Part shown: positions 1 to 6,179 of the stretch, piece by piece
How positions within the stretch are numbered: the first letter of the stretch is position 1
Layout of the letters: every line of letters begins with the position of its first letter
DNA from: a virus
DNA: 26,123 bases
Direction: 5' to 3' (one strand)
Virus record (IMG/VR): IMGVR_UViG_3300033064_001959
Location: 1 to 26,123 of that record
Made by a program: the position numbers and the translations under genes
The notes under the pieces: generated by a model
Told to the model about the DNA's origin: nothing
Databases searched by the model: none
What the model saw: the letters and a program-made list of their open reading frames with translations, nothing else

Positions 1-1
1 C

Positions 2-1708
2 CTAAATATTGACGACCTTGTAAAATACGGAAAAGAAATTTTTATTGATGGGCGTTATATCAATGGAGCAGGGGTGGAAGTAGCAAACCCCGATTGGGCC
101 GCAACGGATTTTATAGCTTTTGCTCAAAACAATATCCTCTGGAAAAGTTATGGATACCTAAATGCTTCTGTCATAACTGTTGTTTTTTATGATTCAGGAT
201 ATAACTTTTTAGGGGTTATTCCACAAGCGGAAGATGTCATAGGTATGATGGCTGATTCTCCTGAGGGGACTGCATACATTAGAATGTCTTATTCTAAATC
301 CATTCCGATTGTTTATATTTCAACCAAACAAAATACAGGGGAAAGGGTTTTCGAAAATTATATGGATTCTCTCGGAGACCTATCTGAGGTTTTCAATACT
401 GATTCAATTGTTTATTATGATAGTGAATCATTTATAACAGGCGGTTATATAAATCAGTTAGGAACTTACGTTGCAAATGGTGACTGGGCGGCAACTGATT
501 TCATTCCTATTTTGGAAACTGACTTTTTTTACAAAAATTTTGGTTGGCAAAACGGGTCTGTCATGTCCGTTGTGTTTTATGACGTTTCACAGAATTTGTT
601 ATATACGCCAACAGAAGCACAGCAAGCGGCGGGAATATATGTTGACATTCCAATTGGCGCAAAATATATAAGAATGTCTTGCGGGAATGGAGGAACAAGA
701 AAAGTTTATATAGGACCAAAACAGGATGTAAATTTGAGATTGTTAATTGATTACGATAGGACATTACAAGACCCTTTCATTGCAAAAGATATTTTGGCTT
801 TAGGGGATTCAATTACAGCAGGAGGGGGGTATCTCGTTTTTCTTGATACTATTCTTTCTCCAAATAGCCTTGTAAATAAAGGAGTATCCGGAAGACGGGT
901 TCATTCAATGATTTATGATAGAATTGACATATCGGTTGGCTCTCCATATTTGATTGAGCCATCAGTTCTGCAAGGATTTGATATTATTACTATTGGAGGC
1001 CATGCAAATAATTATGGTAATTCTGTTCCAATAGGTCTTTTATCCGATGCTTTAGGGGTTAAAGAAATAGATACTTTGACAATCACTGGAGCTGCAACCT
1101 CGTCCGGGAATATCACAATTACACTCAATGGGATTGCTACAACTGTGGCTGTAACCTCAGGAGATACAATAGCAAATATTGTAACCAAAATAAATGCTGC
1201 CTTAGTTTATAATTGGGCAATGTCTGGAGCATCCCCAAATGTAATTTTTACAAAAAGGGTCGGGATGGTAAACTCAGCCCCAACTTTTAGTGGAGGGACA
1301 ACGGGGGTGACAGGGTCATTTGTTGTAACAGAAGCGGGAACTGACAAAACCGCCGATTCTTTTTATGCTGAGATAAAATTCTCTTTAGAATATCTATTGG
1401 AAAATGCACCCTTATCCCGGATTATTGCTTTTGGAGGATTACAATACAAAGGATATGGATACGAACCATGGGGAGCTGCAAATGCTAATGGGGTTACTAC
1501 AAAAATGTACGAAGATGCTTGGAGAGCAGGATGTCAATTTTATGGAATCCCTTTTATAGAAATGTATAATGAATCCGGAGTCTCAGACATTAATAAAGAT
1601 ATTTATTATGAAGGGGATGGGGATTATGTACACCCAAATTCTGGTTATGGGATGAAAATAATAGCTCAACTTATAGCCGGGAAACTAAAATCTACAATAC
1701 AATTATAA
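2..1708 (+). CDS. Tail fibre / receptor-binding protein with SGNH (GDSL-like) hydrolase domain, 5' partial
   Basis: The reading frame is open to the left edge, so the true start lies outside the window; 568 codons are visible. The N-terminal visible part is a tandem duplication of about 98 residues (nt 41-336 and 431-727), each copy with the shared string DWAATDFI, a later VVFYD and a YIRMS motif, suggesting repeated beta-rich binding modules. An SGNH hydrolase domain follows: block I is ALGDSITAG (about nt 794-820), a block III-like GGHANNYGN (about nt 999-1025) and a block V-like DYVHPN near the end. These supply the expected Ser and Asp/His residues. Such domains in phage tails are thought to deacylate or trim surface glycans. 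A beta-rich insert (nt 1050-1360) splits the hydrolase. Lysis genes follow directly. Hydrolase assignment is strong; location in the virion is inferred. Confidence 0.8.
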   Translation, partial: LNIDDLVKYGKEIFIDGRYINGAGVEVANPDWAATDFIAFAQNNILWKSYGYLNASVITVVFYDSGYNFLGVIPQAEDVIGMMADSPEGTAYIRMSYSKSIPIVYISTKQNTGERVFENYMDSLGDLSEVFNTDSIVYYDSESFITGGYINQLGTYVANGDWAATDFIPILETDFFYKNFGWQNGSVMSVVFYDVSQNLLYTPTEAQQAAGIYVDIPIGAKYIRMSCGNGGTRKVYIGPKQDVNLRLLIDYDRTLQDPFIAKDILALGDSITAGGGYLVFLDTILSPNSLVNKGVSGRRVHSMIYDRIDISVGSPYLIEPSVLQGFDIITIGGHANNYGNSVPIGLLSDALGVKEIDTLTITGAATSSGNITITLNGIATTVAVTSGDTIANIVTKINAALVYNWAMSGASPNVIFTKRVGMVNSAPTFSGGTTGVTGSFVVTEAGTDKTADSFYAEIKFSLEYLLENAPLSRIIAFGGLQYKGYGYEPWGAANANGVTTKMYEDAWRAGCQFYGIPFIEMYNESGVSDINKDIYYEGDGDYVHPNSGYGMKIIAQLIAGKLKSTIQL

Positions 1709-1714
1709 AAAACT

Positions 1715-1801
1715 ATGAAGATGAGTAAGTCAGCCCGATTAATTTCGACTATTGGATTTTGTGGTTCGTTGCAACTATTAAATGTTTCTGGCAGTAATTA
1801 A
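1715..1801 (+). CDS. Possible 28-residue peptide between tail fibre and holin
   Basis: An ATG six bases after the tail-fibre stop opens 28 codons that end at TAA 1799-1801, filling most of the gap before the holin. The peptide begins MKMSKSARLI and contains a short hydrophobic stretch with one Cys. I recognise no family. The close spacing fits a co-translated small gene, but a chance open frame of this length is common in AT-rich DNA. Confidence 0.25.
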   Translation: MKMSKSARLISTIGFCGSLQLLNVSGSN

Positions 1802-1819
1802 AAAAAAAGTATTTTCTTA

Positions 1820-2311
1820 ATGAAAATTAGAGTATTGCATATTATGGATAAATTAAGTTGGTCATTAGAGAACATGTTGAACGCTATTGGAGCTGTAATT
1901 TTAACACTATTGGCATATTTGGCAGAAATAAAAGGTTCCATTCATGTTATGTGGGCTTTAATGTTTTTTGACTTAATGGTAGGTTTAAAAAAATCATTCT
2001 CAATTGATAAGAAACGGTTCAAAATGGATAAATTTAAAAACTGGCTTGTTTTTGTGCTTTTGTCAACGGCTGTTATTGCGTTTGTTTTCGCAGTAGAGGT
2101 CGAGATGATAATGGGAAGAGCAAAGGTTTATAATGGATTCACTCTATTGATTAGTGCATTTATATTAACTAACATAATTAGAAACGCTGAAATTTTAACC
2201 GGGAGATTCATTTTTACAGTATTACTCGATTTTGTAAACGAGAGAATAAAAAAGTGGGCAGGAGTTGATTTAAAATCTTACGAAAAAAATAAAGACGATG
2301 AAAAACATTAA
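1820..2311 (+). CDS. Phage holin, multi-TM
   Basis: A 163-residue membrane protein with four hydrophobic segments at roughly residues 20-38, 40-57, 75-96 and 104-128, and a basic/acidic hydrophilic C-terminus. The second segment followed by a lysine-rich loop (DLMVGLKKS) resembles the phage holin families found in Bacteroidetes phages. Holins form the timed lesions in the inner membrane that let the endolysin reach peptidoglycan. The gene directly precedes the endolysin and overlaps it by 14 nt, as expected in a lysis cassette. The ATG at 1820 is the only sensible start and has an A-rich upstream. The exact holin family is not certain. Confidence 0.8.
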   Translation: MKIRVLHIMDKLSWSLENMLNAIGAVILTLLAYLAEIKGSIHVMWALMFFDLMVGLKKSFSIDKKRFKMDKFKNWLVFVLLSTAVIAFVFAVEVEMIMGRAKVYNGFTLLISAFILTNIIRNAEILTGRFIFTVLLDFVNERIKKWAGVDLKSYEKNKDDEKH

Positions 2312-2762
2312 CGAGGCATTTTTGGCAACTTTAGAAATGATTGGTTTAAAAGAGTTACCCGGGAACGTTGACAATCCAATAATTTTGGAAATGTATAAAG
2401 AGTTGGGGCATGGATGGGTTAAGCATGATGAGGTTGCGTGGTGTGCTGCCTTATTTGGCTCAATGCTTAAGAAATTTAATTATAAAATACCAGTACTCGA
2501 GAAACGACTTGCAGCCAGAGGCTACCTAACAGTTAACAGACCGCTCATGGCTCCGGTAGAAATTCCTGAGATTGGAATTGATTACGTTGTTTTTAAAAGG
2601 GATAACAATTCGTACAGTGGACACGTTGCCTGGTTTATTTCTTTTGATGGTGAATTTGTTAAAGTTCTAGGTGGGAACCAATCAAATAAAATTAGTATTG
2701 CATCATTCCATAAATCGGAAGTATTAAATTACATGAGGCCAGAAAAAAATGATACAGAATAA
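2298..2762 (+). CDS. Endolysin, TIGR02594-like NlpC/P60-CHAP-type peptidase
   Basis: A 154-residue protein with the layout of the TIGR02594 family: an N-terminal helix ending KELPG, then DEVAWCAALFGSML with the likely catalytic Cys, SGHVAWF with the likely catalytic His, and VLGGNQSNKI with a polar third residue, closing with LNYMRP. These enzymes cut peptide or amide bonds in peptidoglycan. There is no signal peptide, so export would need the holin encoded upstream. It overlaps the holin by 14 nt and the next gene by 14 nt, consistent with translational coupling. Which bond it cuts cannot be told from sequence. Confidence 0.85.
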   Translation: MKNINEAFLATLEMIGLKELPGNVDNPIILEMYKELGHGWVKHDEVAWCAALFGSMLKKFNYKIPVLEKRLAARGYLTVNRPLMAPVEIPEIGIDYVVFKRDNNSYSGHVAWFISFDGEFVKVLGGNQSNKISIASFHKSEVLNYMRPEKNDTE

Positions 2763-2955
2763 AACTAGGATAAGGTTAACGTGGGCATTCATGTCGATGT
2801 GTTTCATCGGTATGGTAATTGGTTGGAACCTAAAAGAAGCAGGAATAGTAAACGCTAGTATAGCAAGTGCATCGCTTGTAACGATGGCATACATTGGCGG
2901 TAAAACGTTAAATAATCAAGAGCAAATTAAAAACAAGCAAAATGAAAAAGAGTAA
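2749..2955 (+). CDS. Small two-TM protein of the lysis cassette
   Basis: 68 residues, with two hydrophobic segments (about residues 10-28 and 36-54) and a charged C-terminal tail rich in Asn, Lys and Glu. It lies between the endolysin and the spanin-like gene, overlapping each by 14 nt. The size and topology would suit a second holin, an antiholin or a pinholin-like regulator, but no family is recognised and the role is inferred from position only. Confidence 0.65.
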   Translation: MIQNKTRIRLTWAFMSMCFIGMVIGWNLKEAGIVNASIASASLVTMAYIGGKTLNNQEQIKNKQNEKE

Positions 2956-3493
2956 AATGAAAGCATTAATTTATTTGTTGGCATTTATGAGCTTAAGTAG
3001 CTGCTTAACAGTTAAGAGAATTGAAAAAAATTGTGATAAATTCGCCAAAATTTGTATCACGGAAACAAAAAAAGTAATCGAGTACCGTGATACGACAATA
3101 TACGTCGATAGGATTGTGACCGTACCGTTACCAAAAGACACCGTAATGATAACGGACACAGTAAGAATAATAAACAATCGCTGTTATCTCCCAGTTAAGT
3201 ACAAAGAGTTTGGCTTGGTGTGGGCGAGAGCTAGTGTTGATAATTCAATATTAAACGTTCATGCCGGGTTAACCGATAGTACGATTTTGGTCCCGGTGCA
3301 TGACACAGTCTTTTTAGATAATGCAATTACAAGTACAACAACAGATAGTACAATTACGTTACCGCCTGAGAAATTTATTCCCGGGTTTTATAAATTCACG
3401 TTTTGGGCGTTCATAATATTGGCCGTTGTTGGAATTGGATATTTAGTCTTAAGATTTACAACGTTGAGATTGCCGTTTGTAAGAAAGGTTTAG
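2942..3493 (+). CDS. Probable unimolecular spanin (lipoprotein with C-terminal TM)
   Basis: 183 residues. The N-terminus is a basic start, a hydrophobic run and a lipobox LSSC with the acylated Cys at residue 21. The middle is a hydrophilic, Thr/Asp/Val-rich periplasmic segment. The C-terminus has one TM helix at about residues 152-172 followed by a short basic tail. This outer-membrane lipid anchor plus inner-membrane anchor is the topology of u-spanins such as phage T1 gp11, which fuse inner and outer membranes in the last step of Gram-negative lysis. Residues after Cys21 (LTVK) lack the acidic surface-export signal of Bacteroidetes lipoproteins, as expected for a periplasm-facing protein. 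A second in-frame ATG at 2957 could also start. It is the last gene of the lysis operon and is followed by a strong terminator. Confidence 0.75.
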   Translation: MKKSKMKALIYLLAFMSLSSCLTVKRIEKNCDKFAKICITETKKVIEYRDTTIYVDRIVTVPLPKDTVMITDTVRIINNRCYLPVKYKEFGLVWARASVDNSILNVHAGLTDSTILVPVHDTVFLDNAITSTTTDSTITLPPEKFIPGFYKFTFWAFIILAVVGIGYLVLRFTTLRLPFVRKV

Positions 3494-3519
3494 TTTTATT
3501 GGTTTAGGTTTTAGTTTTT

Positions 3520-3551
3520 AAGGGTTGAATCTTCGGGTTCAATCCTTTTTT
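3520..3551 (+). terminator. Rho-independent terminator after lysis operon
   Basis: A 12-bp stem (3520-3531 with 3536-3547, two G-T wobbles) is capped by a TTCG tetraloop and followed by a T-run to 3551. It lies 27 nt after the spanin stop and is the clearest terminator in the window. Confidence 0.9.
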
Positions 3552-3700
3552 GTTTAGGTGCTAAATAAGCGTTGTATTGAAGCGCAACGAATCGAACAAT
3601 CCAAACACACACATTCGATAAGATAATAGATGTATGTTGAAATTCGATTAAAATAATATCCAAAAGAAAAATTATAGTTTTTTAATCAAAATTTTCAGTT
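3552..3700. other. AT-rich non-coding stretch between lysis and early regions
   Basis: No convincing gene lies between the terminator and the first early promoter. Visible structure: CGTTG (3570-3574) facing CAACG (3585-3589), and AATCGAA (3590-3596) facing TTCGATT (3643-3649). A TATAGTTTTTTAATC string around 3673-3687 resembles the -7 region of the promoter that follows but has no -33 TTG at proper distance. These could be operator or promoter-evolution traces; no function is assigned. Confidence 0.5.
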
Positions 3701-3705
3701 TATAA

Positions 3706-3737
3706 TTTGTATAAACCAAAAAATAATTATAGTTTTA
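3706..3737 (+). promoter_or_regulatory. Early-type promoter P1 (TTTG-N20-TAGTTTTA)
   Basis: TTTG at 3706-3709, a 20-nt spacer, then TAGTTTTA at 3730-3737. This follows the Bacteroidetes -33/-7 arrangement (TTTG ... TAnnTTTG), with the last -7 base A instead of G. The flanking sequence is nearly identical to P2 upstream of 5759. It would drive the small-gene cluster from 3790. Confidence 0.75.
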
Positions 3738-3759
3738 TACCGTAATCAAAAAATAACCA

Positions 3760-3775
3760 TCCGGGGATTACCGGA
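3760..3775 (+). promoter_or_regulatory. Conserved leader hairpin, copy 1
   Basis: Stem TCCGG / CCGGA with loop GGATTA, directly preceded by AACCA, 22 nt after the -7 element of P1 and 14 nt before the ATG at 3790. Three other promoters in the window have the same 5-bp stem, 6-nt loop arrangement with different stem sequences, so it probably acts as RNA structure near the 5' end of the mRNA. Confidence 0.65.
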
Positions 3776-3789
3776 AAAAACAAAGAGCG

Positions 3790-4038
3790 ATGCAAAATTC
3801 AATTTATCAAGGACTAGAATTCACAACAGAAAAAATAAATCTGGAATTCAAAATCAAAGTAAACGGTGTAAATTATTCAGGTCAAAAAATGAATATTCTC
3901 GTAGGAGTTTCAGGGCTGATTAATTTAATTGGCATTGAGCTTGCAAATACATTGTTTCATCGTGCTTTTAAATCAAAAGGTGATGTTTGCATTTGTATGT
4001 TAAGGAGAGGATTAAGTGTAAAATTTTATAGACATTAA
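3790..4038 (+). CDS. Unrecognised small early protein (82 aa)
   Basis: First gene after promoter P1 and leader hairpin 1. The 82 residues show no signal peptide or known motif; a central moderately hydrophobic segment (ILVGVSGLINLIGIEL) is probably a buried helix rather than a membrane span, and the C-terminus is basic with two Cys. The start is set by the leader: the ATG directly follows the AGAGCG form of the motif that precedes other promoter-proximal genes here. It heads a run of nine closely packed small genes, typical of phage early regions that act on the host. No function is assigned. Confidence 0.7.
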   Translation: MQNSIYQGLEFTTEKINLEFKIKVNGVNYSGQKMNILVGVSGLINLIGIELANTLFHRAFKSKGDVCICMLRRGLSVKFYRH

Positions 4039-4042
4039 AATT

Positions 4043-4276
4043 ATGAGAGCATCAAATTTGGTATTAGACGCGCTGAAAAGAGCAGAGCGGGAGGCGGCTA
4101 GAATAAGCCGATTTCTTGAAGTAAATAATAAAAAGGTAACTGATAGTTACGTGGACCCGGTAACCGGAAAAGAGATTGAGGGCATTATGGGCGTGTACAC
4201 ATTTGAACATAGATTGTACACGTTGCTAGGTAAAATTGAAGCGTACAAGGATTCGCTTGGTAGAAATAAAAGGTGA
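4043..4276 (+). CDS. Unrecognised small protein (77 aa)
   Basis: 77 residues, highly charged, with an Arg/Glu-rich N-terminal helix (ALKRAEREAARISRFL) and a second basic helix at the C-terminus. The middle contains VDPVTGKEIEG, likely a turn-rich loop. It starts four bases after the preceding stop and overlaps the next gene by ATGA. No family is recognised; a helical adaptor or nucleic-acid-associated role is possible but unsupported. Confidence 0.7.
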   Translation: MRASNLVLDALKRAEREAARISRFLEVNNKKVTDSYVDPVTGKEIEGIMGVYTFEHRLYTLLGKIEAYKDSLGRNKR

Positions 4277-4455
4277 TGGGAAATAAAAAAGAATTTAAAA
4301 CAATGATTGGTAAGACAGTCAAAGATTGTAATGTAGATAATGAAACAACTATAATTGAATTTATTGATGGTTCAAAAATTACATTTCGTTACGAAAGCTA
4401 TGATGTTGTCGTAGCATTTGAGAATAAACTAACAGGAATAACAATAATAATATGA
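4273..4455 (+). CDS. Unrecognised small protein (60 aa)
   Basis: 60 residues with alternating polar/hydrophobic strands (TTIIEFIDGSKITFRYESYDVVVAF), which suggests a small all-beta fold. The start codon lies in an ATGA overlap with the previous gene and its stop forms an ATGA overlap with the next, so the three are translationally coupled. No family is recognised. Confidence 0.65.
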   Translation: MMGNKKEFKTMIGKTVKDCNVDNETTIIEFIDGSKITFRYESYDVVVAFENKLTGITIII

Positions 4456-4661
4456 GCGAAATGATTAAATCAAAACAAAGCCTGGGCGTTGAGGGAGTAA
4501 CGTATTTCACTTTGCAGAAAGATGAAAAAGGGTGGAAAGCAGTAGTTACCCGGAACAACCGCGTGCTTAAAGAATCGTACGGAATCAATGGAACTGAAAA
4601 GGAGGCTGAAACAATCCGGGGAACGTTAATAAATAGGTTTTGGTCGTTCAAGCTGAACTAA
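4452..4661 (+). CDS. Unrecognised small protein (69 aa)
   Basis: 69 residues, lysine and glutamate rich, with the pattern YFTLQKDEKGWKAVVTRNNR that suggests beta strands joined by turns, then a helix and a terminal FWSF. Coupled to the previous gene through ATGA. No known motif. Confidence 0.65.
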   Translation: MSEMIKSKQSLGVEGVTYFTLQKDEKGWKAVVTRNNRVLKESYGINGTEKEAETIRGTLINRFWSFKLN

Positions 4662-4681
4662 TTTGTAATAAATTAAATCGA

Positions 4682-4849
4682 ATGGCACGTATTCATTTTA
4701 TGAAATCAGGAAGTAATGAAAAAACGTTATGTGGAATTAAGTATTTGAATGTGCTTGAATTTACAGATAAGAAAAAAGGAGTTACGTGTAAGAAGTGTTT
4801 GAAATCATTAAATAAAATCATAAAAGATGAAAATAAAAATCATAAGTAG
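4682..4849 (+). CDS. Small zinc-binding protein (HCCC)
   Basis: 55 residues from the ATG at 4682; the frame is open further upstream but only from a TTG inside the previous gene, so the ATG is preferred. Potential ligands are H5, C17, C36 and C39, the last two in TCKKCLK. A His, a TLCG and then a CxxCLK is a pattern I associate with small zinc-ribbon-like proteins of phages and actinobacteria; no function is known. The tail is very basic. It overlaps the next gene by 23 nt. Confidence 0.65.
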   Translation: MARIHFMKSGSNEKTLCGIKYLNVLEFTDKKKGVTCKKCLKSLNKIIKDENKNHK

Positions 4850-5033
4850 CGATATTTCAGCAGCAGACTTAGAAAATAAAGTTGCTGAGTGGACAAATGA
4901 ATTGAAGCCGAAAATAATCTCAGTAAATGTAAACTCAAATGTATTGCATGATTACTACATAGAAACTGCACCGCCAATGATTTGTAATTCTTGGATTGAG
5001 TATATTTGTTCTATTGTCTATGAAACCAATTAA
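4827..5033 (+). CDS. Unrecognised small protein (68 aa)
   Basis: 68 residues predicted as mixed alpha/beta: an N-terminal strand (MKIKIISSDI), a helix and a second strand (KIISVNVNSN), ending in an aromatic, Cys-containing segment (SWIEYICSIVYETN). The ATG is followed by AAAATAAAAATC as in its neighbours. It overlaps the zinc protein by 23 nt and is followed two bases later by the next gene. No family is recognised. Confidence 0.6.
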   Translation: MKIKIISSDISAADLENKVAEWTNELKPKIISVNVNSNVLHDYYIETAPPMICNSWIEYICSIVYETN

Positions 5034-5035
5034 TA

Positions 5036-5227
5036 ATGAAAGTTTCAATTTCTATAAATTCAAGAAATAGAAATAAATTTGATAGGTTTATTTCTGATGT
5101 GATACCGGTAAGTTATCAGGTTGATATTATGAGCAATCATTCCGGGATGAAATCTAAATATGAAATCCCGTACGAAAATGAAAATCAAAAAAGAACAATT
5201 TTAAATCTTCAAAAAATATTAAAATGA
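5036..5227 (+). CDS. Unrecognised small protein (63 aa)
   Basis: 63 residues, basic, with an N-terminal strand (MKVSISINSRNRNKF) and a C-terminal helix (QKRTILNLQKILK). It begins two bases after the previous stop and shares an ATGA overlap with the following membrane-protein gene. No known motif. Confidence 0.6.
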   Translation: MKVSISINSRNRNKFDRFISDVIPVSYQVDIMSNHSGMKSKYEIPYENENQKRTILNLQKILK

Positions 5228-5421
5228 AAAGTAAAACAAGAGTTAAAAGCGAGTTGCATTCGAGAGACCGTTACGAGGTTGCTGAAAATATGCCGTCATA
5301 TCCACCCACAAAAAAGGATAGATTGTTTTTTGTGGCTGCTGTATCGGTAATATTGGCAATTGTAATTATTGTAATTATTGTAATTACGGTAAGATATGCC
5401 GTTTCAATTGGTGCATTATAA
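5224..5421 (+). CDS. Small single-TM protein
   Basis: 65 residues. A charged N-terminal half is followed by one long hydrophobic helix (residues 35-56) built of repeated Ile/Val: the DNA here is a 9-nt tandem repeat of TGTAATTA(T/C), three copies at 5361-5387. The N-terminal part, rich in Arg, Lys and Glu, would face the cytoplasm if the helix inserts N-in. Phage small membrane proteins of this kind sometimes act in exclusion or takeover, but nothing here shows which. Coupled at both ends (ATGA before, TAATG after). Confidence 0.65.
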   Translation: MKSKTRVKSELHSRDRYEVAENMPSYPPTKKDRLFFVAAVSVILAIVIIVIIVITVRYAVSIGAL

Positions 5422-5576
5422 TGAGAAAAGAGCGCAAAATAAAAGTAGAGAGGAGCCTAAAGAAAGAGGCATTTAAACAGGATGAAAAAAATGTTGCAGA
5501 TACGAGCAGTAAAAACGTAGTTTTAATTTCCCATCCTACCTTATCAAAAACTTTGATTGAAAAAATAGTTGAGTAA
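5421..5576 (+). CDS. Small basic protein, last gene of the early cluster (51 aa)
   Basis: An ATG overlapping the previous stop (TAATG) opens 51 codons ending at TAA 5574-5576. The first 20 residues are strongly basic (RKERKIKVERSLKKEAFK) and likely helical; the rest is polar with a short hydrophobic segment. No family is recognised. The tight overlap supports translation. A longer open frame on the opposite strand (5384-5641) was judged a shadow. Confidence 0.55.
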   Translation: MRKERKIKVERSLKKEAFKQDEKNVADTSSKNVVLISHPTLSKTLIEKIVE

Positions 5577-5598
5577 TCGAAAGCAAATGTTATATTTG
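5569..5598 (+). promoter_or_regulatory. Bacteroidetes-consensus promoter (TTG-N19-TATATTTG)
   Basis: TTG at 5569-5571, a 19-nt spacer, and TATATTTG at 5591-5598, a perfect fit to TAnnTTTG. It lies across the end of the preceding gene and points into a 75-nt non-coding segment closed by a terminator, so it would make a short RNA rather than an mRNA. Confidence 0.55.
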
Positions 5599-5602
5599 TC
5601 GT

Positions 5603-5675
5603 ACTGCACAAAACAACCATCGCTCTCAGGTTTAAATGCACGAAAGCTATTCCTTAATTGGGGTAGCTTTTTTTT
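5603..5675 (+). ncRNA. Candidate small RNA between promoter and terminator
   Basis: The segment from just downstream of the consensus promoter to the T-run of the terminator is about 73 nt and holds no open frame. A possible fold places AACC (5615-5618) with GGTT (5629-5632), so that the loop exposes CGCTCTC (5621-5627); TGCA near 5605 and 5637 may close it. CATCGCTCT is the exact complement of the nine bases 3784-3792 spanning the start codon of the gene at 3790, and GCTCTC is the complement of GAGAGC found before several other starts. The transcript itself is inferred; the segment might be only a terminator spacer. Confidence 0.35.
5643..5675 (+). terminator. Rho-independent terminator
   Basis: An 11-bp stem, 5643-5653 with 5660-5670, with two G-T pairs and a TTAATT loop, followed by eight Ts (5668-5675). 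It ends the early cluster and the candidate small RNA, just before promoter P2. Confidence 0.85.
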
Positions 5676-5683
5676 ATTAATAA

Positions 5684-5714
5684 TTTGTAAAACCAAAAAA
5701 TAGTTATACTTTTA
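5684..5714 (+). promoter_or_regulatory. Early-type promoter P2 (TTTG-N19-TACTTTTA)
   Basis: TTTG at 5684-5687, a 19-nt spacer, TACTTTTA at 5707-5714. The spacer string AACCAAAAAATA is shared with P1. It is placed to drive the recombination operon from 5759 through the SSB gene. Confidence 0.75.
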
Positions 5715-5725
5715 CATCATAACCA

Positions 5726-5741
5726 GTGAGGGTTTACTTAC
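5726..5741 (+). promoter_or_regulatory. Conserved leader hairpin, copy 2
   Basis: Stem GTGAG / CTTAC (one G-T pair), loop GGTTTA, preceded by AACCA, 11 nt after the -7 element and 17 nt before the ATG at 5759. The following ACAAAAGAGAGAGCAAA is the start-proximal motif. The GTG at 5726 is in frame with the gene but lies in the stem and is not taken as the start. Confidence 0.65.
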
Positions 5742-5758
5742 ACAAAAGAGAGAGCAAA

Positions 5759-6163
5759 ATGAAAATCAAAAAAGACAAAAATTACGAAATCCTTGAAACC
5801 GAGGTATTGACGTTTAAATCGTTGATTGAGAAAAACATTATCGAACATCTTTTAAATGTTGGCGTGTTGGATGAGGACGAGGCTTGTTTCGGGATTACAG
5901 TAAAACAGGCAGCGTTTGATTATGACGCAAATATCGATGAGTTGTTTTTTAAATCGTTAGGTCATTCAAATTACACCACAAAAGCAATTGAAGCATTTAA
6001 AAACTTAGTCGTTCTTGGTGAAAATGATTGTCCGGAATGTGGTGGAGTTGTAGAGGATTTGTATTCGTGCGGTAAAGTTTACCGACATGATTACGATTCG
6101 GAGCCATACGTTGACGGTCAGGTTGAGTATAAAAGGTGTACCAATTGCAAATTAGAGTTTTAA
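5759..6163 (+). CDS. Zinc-ribbon-ended protein, first gene of recombination operon
   Basis: 134 residues from the ATG at 5759, chosen because it directly follows the GAGAGAGCAAA leader motif. The first two thirds look helical and acidic; the C-terminal third holds two Cys pairs, CPECGG and CTNC, separated by about 35 residues with another Cys (YSCGK), so a zinc ribbon is likely. The family is not recognised. Being first behind P2 and followed by a Cro-like protein and a recombination pair, it could be a regulator or accessory factor. Confidence 0.7.
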   Translation: MKIKKDKNYEILETEVLTFKSLIEKNIIEHLLNVGVLDEDEACFGITVKQAAFDYDANIDELFFKSLGHSNYTTKAIEAFKNLVVLGENDCPECGGVVEDLYSCGKVYRHDYDSEPYVDGQVEYKRCTNCKLEF

Positions 6164-6179
6164 CATAAACATATTAATC

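Noticed and set aside
561-764. Minus-strand frame in the tail-fibre gene
   Set aside because: Shadow of a well supported + strand coding region; no motif or start context.
5384-5641. Minus-strand frame of 85 codons with GAGAGCGATG at a possible start
   Set aside because: It is antisense to the coupled + strand gene at 5421-5576, has no minus-strand promoter or neighbours, and its composition (Phe/Leu/Ser-rich) is typical of a shadow. The GAGAGCGATG similarity is kept as the small-RNA complementarity note.
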